A program made the translations under genes and the position numbers. DNA of 11,019 nt, from NCBI GenBank assembly GCA_009927245.1, contig RFNI01000245.1, positions 1 through 11,019 on the forward strand, read 5' to 3'. Source of the DNA: Actinomycetota bacterium (GTDB lineage Bacteria > Actinomycetota > Actinomycetes > Actinomycetales > Microbacteriaceae). The number at the start of each line of letters is the position of its first letter. The stretch's first letter is position 1. The notes below the pieces were generated by a model. That model searched no databases. It was not told the DNA's origin and saw only the letters and a list, made by a program, of their open reading frames with translations. Positions 7,307 through 11,019 of the stretch are shown piece by piece.

Positions 7307-7311
7307 ACCTT

Positions 7312-7869
7312 GTGACTCCTATTGATTACCCAACCCTTCTGGCAACTCTCAGCATTGACCTAGTGCTCCTTTACCTGGTGGCATATGTCTTCTTTTATAG
7401 ACGTCACGGCCGTAGAGACGTCTTCGTTGCCATCTCCCTAGTCAACATCACCCTGTATGTATTGGGTGGAGCCTTAGGAACCTTCACAATCTCACTGGGC
7501 TTGGGATTTGCGCTATTTAGCGTTATTTCGATCTTTAGACTTCGTTCAGAGACTCTGGGGTGGAATGAGATTGTCTATCTACTTGTAGCTTTAGCCATGG
7601 GGCTCACCCTTGGACTTCCTGCCTACGACATTCCAGTGCAGACCATCTACGCTTCGATCCTTGCCTTGGCTGTCTATGTTGTTGATCACCCAAAGATACT
7701 CAAACCCAAGACTGTTCAAAAGTTCTCATTGTCAACTGACTACGTTGAGATTGATTCAGCGATGCTGAAGAGCCGTGTCGAAGAGCAGCTTGGGCACGCT
7801 GTTAGTTCAATCCGAGTTCGTTCAGTAACCACAAGCCCAGCAACCATGAAGATTGACGTGGAGGCTTAG
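7312..7869 (+). CDS. DUF4956 family membrane protein
   Basis: The 185-residue product matches the DUF4956 pattern: an N-terminal group of membrane helices (about 8-28, 38-54, 58-75, 88-103 and 110-124), a basic RRHGRRD loop (30-36), the conserved FRLRSE (75-80) after a glycine-rich helix, and a soluble C-terminal domain (~135-185). The function of the family is not established. Its genes frequently neighbour CotH and VTC-type polyphosphate polymerase genes, and a CotH gene is indeed divergent here, 18 bases away; no VTC gene is in the window. The GTG start follows TAGTCT by six bases, fitting leaderless expression. Its TAG stop overlaps the GTG of the next gene by one base (TAGTG), so translation of the pair is probably coupled. 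Confidence 0.8.
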   Translation: MTPIDYPTLLATLSIDLVLLYLVAYVFFYRRHGRRDVFVAISLVNITLYVLGGALGTFTISLGLGFALFSVISIFRLRSETLGWNEIVYLLVALAMGLTLGLPAYDIPVQTIYASILALAVYVVDHPKILKPKTVQKFSLSTDYVEIDSAMLKSRVEEQLGHAVSSIRVRSVTTSPATMKIDVEA

Positions 7870-8342
7870 TGTCTCCCAAGCCAACTAAAGGGTTTGAGTA
7901 CTCTCAGCACCCACATATTGAAGCTAGGAAGTCGCAAGATCCAAGCCAACCGGATCCATTTGATTCAAAACCTAAGACGCTAAATGACCGTATCGGTTTT
8001 GCAATTACAAAGAGTGTTGGAACGATGTGGGCCGCCTACGTGTTCATCGCGCTCACACTGGTTAGCCTTCCAGCGGTAATCATTTCAGGAGACCCTGTTC
8101 TGATAATCGCTTGGATAGCCCAGACTTTCCTTCAGTTGGTTCTTCTTCCAGTCATCATTGTTGGTCAAAACATCCAAGCAGCTGCAGCCGAGAAGAGAGC
8201 AACTCTTACCTACCAAGATGCCGCTGCCGTTCTAGAAGAAGCCATCAAGATTCAGAAGCACCTAGATCACCAAGACAAATACCTAGAGCATCTAGTTGAA
8301 CGTCTTGAACAGCTTGAAGTCAAAAAGCCTAAAACCAAATAA
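7869..8342 (+). CDS. DUF1003-like two-helix membrane protein
   Basis: The 157-residue protein has a hydrophilic, proline-rich N-terminus (1-38), DRIGFAITKSVGTMW (40-54), two membrane helices (about 52-72 and 77-98), then PVIIVGQNIQAAAAEKR (94-110) and a predicted coiled coil (~116-150). The order D-R / two helices / P-I-I-x-x-Q-N / charged helix resembles DUF1003, whose function is unknown. Residues diverge from the family consensus, so the name is moderate in confidence. Both termini probably lie in the cytoplasm. The gene starts with GTG inside the stop of the DUF4956 gene, and its TAA stop overlaps the ATG of nucS (TAATG). All three are therefore probably made from one transcript. Confidence 0.7.
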   Translation: MSPKPTKGFEYSQHPHIEARKSQDPSQPDPFDSKPKTLNDRIGFAITKSVGTMWAAYVFIALTLVSLPAVIISGDPVLIIAWIAQTFLQLVLLPVIIVGQNIQAAAAEKRATLTYQDAAAVLEEAIKIQKHLDHQDKYLEHLVERLEQLEVKKPKTK

Positions 8343-9040
8343 TGCGTTTAGTTATAGCCGATTGCTCGGTCGACTACGCTGGTCGACTAAGCGCCCATCT
8401 ACCTAGAGCCAGAAGACTTCTTATGCTCAAAGGTGACGGAAGCATTCTGATTCACTCTGAAACAGGTTCATACAAACCTTTGAACTGGATGAACCCACCT
8501 TGTAATTTCTCTATTCACGAACCAGAGGAAGAACACCTAAACGATGGTGTTATCTCCAGATGGAGAGTTAGCCAAGTAAAGACCGCAGACATTCTTTGGA
8601 TTCAGATTTACGAAATACACCTAGATGTTGATCATGAACTTGGTAAAGACCCAGGTCTTATCAAAGATGGCGTTGAGGCTCACCTGCAGGAACTCCTCGC
8701 TGCACAGATAGACCTCATCGGTGAAGGAGCACAGCTCATTCGCCGTGAATACATGACCCCTATCGGACCTGTTGACATCTTGGCCAAAGATGCAACGGGT
8801 CAGACTGTTGCCATTGAGATTAAGCGCAGAGGCGAGATTGACGGTGTTGAACAGTTGACTAGGTATCTAGAGCTCCTCAACCGTGATGCTGCCATTGCTC
8901 CTGTTCGAGGTATCTTCGCAGCGCAGGAGATCAAGCCTCAGGCTGTCACCTTGGCCAAGGACCGCGGTATTTCCTGCTTGATTCTGGACTATGAGGCAAT
9001 GCGCATAGATTCCTTCGACCCAGACTCGTTGTTTGGCTAG
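8342..9040 (+). CDS. nucS: Endonuclease NucS (mismatch-specific, EndoMS)
   Basis: NucS is the endonuclease of the non-canonical mismatch repair pathway used by many actinobacteria and archaea that lack MutS/MutL; it cuts both strands at certain mismatches and is stimulated by the sliding clamp. The 232-residue product is full length and starts with the actinobacterial signature MRLVIADCSVDYAGRL. Residues 45-54 (KPLNWMNPPC) belong to the N-terminal DNA-binding and dimerisation domain. The C-terminal RecB-like nuclease domain shows GPVDIL with D145, E159-x-K161, and Q171-x3-Y175 in DGVEQLTRY. The C-terminus DSLFG resembles the short hydrophobic clamp-binding tail, with one extra glycine. The ATG overlaps the preceding stop (TAATG), so translation is probably coupled to the DUF1003-like gene. 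No independent promoter is obvious. Confidence 0.95.
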   Translation: MRLVIADCSVDYAGRLSAHLPRARRLLMLKGDGSILIHSETGSYKPLNWMNPPCNFSIHEPEEEHLNDGVISRWRVSQVKTADILWIQIYEIHLDVDHELGKDPGLIKDGVEAHLQELLAAQIDLIGEGAQLIRREYMTPIGPVDILAKDATGQTVAIEIKRRGEIDGVEQLTRYLELLNRDAAIAPVRGIFAAQEIKPQAVTLAKDRGISCLILDYEAMRIDSFDPDSLFG

Positions 9041-9054
9041 AAGATTACTTCTGG
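9037..9054 (+). terminator. Small hairpin at the end of nucS
   Basis: CTAGAAG (9037-9043) pairs with CTTCTGG (9048-9054) around an ATTA loop: seven pairs, one of them U-G. The stem includes the nucS stop codon. The following bases (GGGATAGATTT) lack a clean T-tract, so termination would be weak; it could instead slow ribosomes or stabilise the 3' end. Confidence 0.25.
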
Positions 9055-9058
9055 GGGA

Positions 9059-9086
9059 TAGATTTGAACTACGAAGGCGTAAGGAG
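9059..9086 (+). promoter_or_regulatory. -10 box and ribosome binding site of the threonine aldolase-family gene
   Basis: TAGATT at 9059-9064 fits the TANNNT -10 and would start transcription near 9071. GGAG at 9083-9086 follows. It lies two bases before the ATG at 9089 but five before the GTG at 9092, so the true start may be the second codon. An in-frame TAA at 9080-9082 excludes anything further upstream. Confidence 0.4.
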
Positions 9087-9088
9087 AA

Positions 9089-10159
9089 ATGGTGAGTCTA
9101 GAAGACCGTAAAGTTTGGCGAGGTTTCGCAAGCGATAACTACGCGGGAGTTCACCCAGAACTATTCGAAGCCATGATGGCTGTCAACGAAGGTCATGAGA
9201 AGGCTTACGGTGATGACTTTGTCACCGGTGAGTTAACGAAAGTCTTCAAAGAACACTTTGGTTCTTCAGCAGAGGTATTTCCTGTATTCAACGGCACCGG
9301 CGCTAACGTAGTTGCGCTTGCAGCAGTGTTAGATCGCTGGGAAGCGGTCATCTGTGCTGAGACTGCTCACATCAATGCAGATGAAGGTGGAGCACCTGAG
9401 AAGATGGCGGGCATAAAGCTCTGGACCGTTCCAACTCCAGATGGAAAACTAACTCCAGAACTTATCAAGCCTCACCTTTTTGACATTGGCTCAGTGCACA
9501 GGGCTCAGATTGCTGCAATCAGTATCACCCAAACTACTGAACTAGGAACTCTGTATTCAGTTGCAGAAGTCAAAGCACTTGCTGAGTTCGCTCATGAGAA
9601 CAACCTCGTTCTACACATGGATGGAGCAAGACTTTCGAATGCAGCTGCCGCACTGGATGCCAGTTTCAGAGCTTTTACGACGGATGCTGGTGTTGACCTG
9701 GTGAGTTTTGGTGGAACCAAGATCGGCGCTCTCGCTGCTGAAGCAGTAGTCGTGCTCAACTCTGAGCGATTGGCTAAATCGATTCCGTTCCTGAGAAAGA
9801 CTTCGATGCAGTTGCCTAGCAAGATGCGTTTTGTCAGTGTTCAGCTAATGGCTCTTCTTGACAACGATTTGGCAATTAGAAGTGCTCGTCATGCCAATGC
9901 GATGGCTAAAGCTTTGGATGCTGGAGTTCGTGAACTGGCAGAGCTATCTGGTGGGAGAGTCAGTGTCCCAAACCCAACTCAGGCTAATGCGGTATTCCCA
10001 TTGCTTCCAAGTGAGATTATTGAGACCCTTCAGGAGGAGTATTGGTTTTACCTCTGGGATCACAGGATTGGTCAGGTTCGTTGGATGTGTGCTTGGGATA
10101 CTAGGCCTGAGGATGTCCAGGGACTACTTGATGCTTTGAGGAGTGCTCTAAAGGTTTAG
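9089..10159 (+). CDS. Threonine aldolase family PLP-dependent lyase
   Basis: The product belongs to the beta-eliminating lyase / low-specificity L-threonine aldolase family, fold-type I PLP enzymes of the cytoplasm that split threonine or allo-threonine into glycine and acetaldehyde. In 356 residues, usual for the family, one sees FASDNYAGVHP (13-23), YGDD (40-43), FNGTGAN (67-73) in the cofactor phosphate region, ETAHINADEGGAPE (91-104) with H94 expected to stack on PLP, HMDGAR (176-181) with D178 for the pyridine nitrogen and R181, and SFGGTKIGAL (206-215) with K211 as the Schiff-base lysine. Substrate stereochemistry cannot be read. It follows nucS by 48 bases with its own predicted promoter and ribosome site. 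The GTG at 9092 may be the real start. The TAG stop is part of the -10 box of the next gene. Confidence 0.88.
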   Translation: MVSLEDRKVWRGFASDNYAGVHPELFEAMMAVNEGHEKAYGDDFVTGELTKVFKEHFGSSAEVFPVFNGTGANVVALAAVLDRWEAVICAETAHINADEGGAPEKMAGIKLWTVPTPDGKLTPELIKPHLFDIGSVHRAQIAAISITQTTELGTLYSVAEVKALAEFAHENNLVLHMDGARLSNAAAALDASFRAFTTDAGVDLVSFGGTKIGALAAEAVVVLNSERLAKSIPFLRKTSMQLPSKMRFVSVQLMALLDNDLAIRSARHANAMAKALDAGVRELAELSGGRVSVPNPTQANAVFPLLPSEIIETLQEEYWFYLWDHRIGQVRWMCAWDTRPEDVQGLLDALRSALKV

Positions 10160-10162
10160 GCT
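10157..10162 (+). promoter_or_regulatory. -10 box of a predicted leaderless promoter for the nitroreductase gene
   Basis: TAGGCT is followed by six bases (TAGAGC) and the ATG at 10169, matching the box-to-start arrangement of the first CotH gene. Its first three bases are the stop codon of the aldolase gene. No Shine-Dalgarno fits this start. A weak -35-like TTTGAG lies at 10135-10140, 16 bases upstream. Confidence 0.5.
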
Positions 10163-10168
10163 TAGAGC

Positions 10169-10753
10169 ATGCAACCAAACAAAATCGCAATTACTGCTGC
10201 CCCCATTGCCCCTGTTCTTGCTGAACGCTGGAGCCCTAGATCTTTCAATAAAGATTACCTACTGACCCAGCACGAAGCCCTATCAATTCTTGAAGCTGGC
10301 CGCTGGGCACCATCATCTAATAACCTCCAACCTTGGAGATTTGCATACATCAGCAAGACTGATGAACTGCACGGAGCTATCTGTGAAAAAGGTCTTACTG
10401 GTTTCAACCAGTCTTGGGCACCGAACGCATCAGCACTGATTGTTGTTGCTGTTCAAGTAAACACAGCTGATGGCAAAGAGAACACTGGTAGAAAATACGA
10501 TGCAGGACTTGCTGCGTCGATGATGGTTGTCCAGGCGCAGGAGCTTGGTCTACACACTCACCACATTGGTGGTCTAGTTCGCGAAGAGATTCTTGAACTA
10601 CTAAAGCTTGATTCGAACTACGAGATTCTGACAGTTATTGCTGTTGGAAAGGTAGCACCTGCAGAAGAGCTACAAGGCCCTGCCTTTGAGCGTGAAGTTG
10701 CACCGCGAGTTCGACTAGAACTCGATGAGATCATGCTCTACGGAAAGCCGTAG
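10169..10753 (+). CDS. Nitroreductase family FMN-dependent oxidoreductase
   Basis: This 194-residue protein has the short nitroreductase fold. RWSPRSF (20-26) and WAPSSNNLQPWRF (46-58) are the usual N-terminal FMN-binding segments. DAGLAASMMVVQAQELGLHT (111-130) and HHIGG (131-135) form the central helix and second flavin contact, and IAVGKVA (157-163) is the late strand. Such enzymes are cytoplasmic homodimers that use NAD(P)H to reduce nitro compounds, quinones or other electrophiles; the natural substrate cannot be told from sequence. The gene starts nine bases after the aldolase stop, behind a TAGGCT box suited to leaderless transcription. Read-through from the aldolase gene would also be possible. 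The stop is directly followed by the TTG of the next gene. Confidence 0.88.
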   Translation: MQPNKIAITAAPIAPVLAERWSPRSFNKDYLLTQHEALSILEAGRWAPSSNNLQPWRFAYISKTDELHGAICEKGLTGFNQSWAPNASALIVVAVQVNTADGKENTGRKYDAGLAASMMVVQAQELGLHTHHIGGLVREEILELLKLDSNYEILTVIAVGKVAPAEELQGPAFEREVAPRVRLELDEIMLYGKP

Positions 10754-11019
10754 TTGATTAGTTCATTAGCACCTGTATTCAAGACTGCAATCAGCGATCA
10801 GATAGTTGATTGGTTTCCTTCACTCGGAACTAACCTTTTCTACCTAGCTGTTTGGGGTTTGGTTTTTGCTGGCACAGGATTACTGATCGGTGCGTTCATT
10901 CCATTTATTACTGGTGACTCGTTAGTCTTTGCTGCTGGGTTAGTTGCTGCATCAACAAGCACCGGTGTAAACATTTGGGTGATGGCAACAGGTGTTGGTG
11001 TTGCTGCTTGGTTAGGTGA
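10754..11019 (+). CDS. DedA family membrane protein (3' end missing)
   Basis: The first 88 residues of a DedA / SNARE-associated (PF09335) protein are visible; the gene runs off the right edge. DedA proteins are multi-pass membrane proteins, some acting as lipid flippases or in envelope and proton-motive-force maintenance. The sequence shows a hydrophobic segment (28-47), the family motif GLLIGAFIPFITGDSLVFAAG (42-62), here with FIT inserted relative to the usual PGDS, a second hydrophobic region, and ends in AAWLG, where the family normally continues into its G-D-x-x-G-Y motif. TTG at 10754 is the only reasonable start: it sits directly after the TAG stop of the nitroreductase in the same frame, with a weak GGAAAG six bases upstream. 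Translation is probably coupled to the nitroreductase gene. Confidence 0.8.
   Translation, partial: MISSLAPVFKTAISDQIVDWFPSLGTNLFYLAVWGLVFAGTGLLIGAFIPFITGDSLVFAAGLVAASTSTGVNIWVMATGVGVAAWLG

Noticed and set aside
9858..10139. 93-codon frame overlapping the aldolase gene on the same strand
   Set aside because: It is an out-of-frame shadow of a well-supported PLP enzyme; the Trp/Leu/Met-rich translation has no family features.

Overview
The window reads as a stretch of an actinobacterial chromosome, probably a small-genome aquatic Microbacteriaceae-type organism (Rhodoluna/Aquiluna-like; this placement is inference). Reasons: a clear actinobacterial NucS mismatch-repair endonuclease, moderate GC by eye, very tight gene packing, and several start codons lying six or seven bases after a TANNNT -10 box, the actinobacterial leaderless pattern. 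No mobile element, CRISPR array or RNA gene is visible. The longest non-coding gap is 61 bases (3529-3589), so no gene-free stretch exceeds 300 bases.

Left part (1-7293) encodes an extracytoplasmic set. A large surface protein built of cadherin-like beta-sandwich repeats enters from the left edge (2-1780, +). It converges on and overlaps by 4 bases a secreted CotH-family kinase (1777-3528, -). Divergent from that kinase are a secreted phosphodiester glycosidase (3590-5104, +) and a five-helix membrane protein of unknown function (5135-6001, +). A second secreted CotH protein (6007-7293, -) converges on the membrane protein gene. The surface protein and the first CotH appear to share the same two C-terminal domains, which suggests that enzyme and possible substrate are anchored in the same place.

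Middle part (7312-9040) is a tightly overlapping + strand operon: a DUF4956 membrane protein, a DUF1003-like membrane protein and nucS, joined by one-base stop/start overlaps. DUF4956 and CotH genes are known to neighbour each other in many bacteria, often with a VTC polyphosphate polymerase; no VTC gene is present here. The DUF4956 gene and the second CotH gene are divergent, only 18 bases apart, and seem to use one symmetric -10 element on both strands.

Right part (9089-11019) holds ordinary metabolic genes on the + strand: a PLP-dependent threonine aldolase-family enzyme, a nitroreductase-family flavoprotein and the start of a DedA-family membrane protein cut by the right edge.

The most interesting points are: (1) the CotH kinase and repeat surface protein with a shared C-terminal module, next to a phosphodiester glycosidase, as a candidate surface-phosphorylation system; (2) a set of TAGNCT boxes placed exactly for leaderless transcription, including one bidirectional box; (3) a nucS gene translationally linked to two membrane protein genes.
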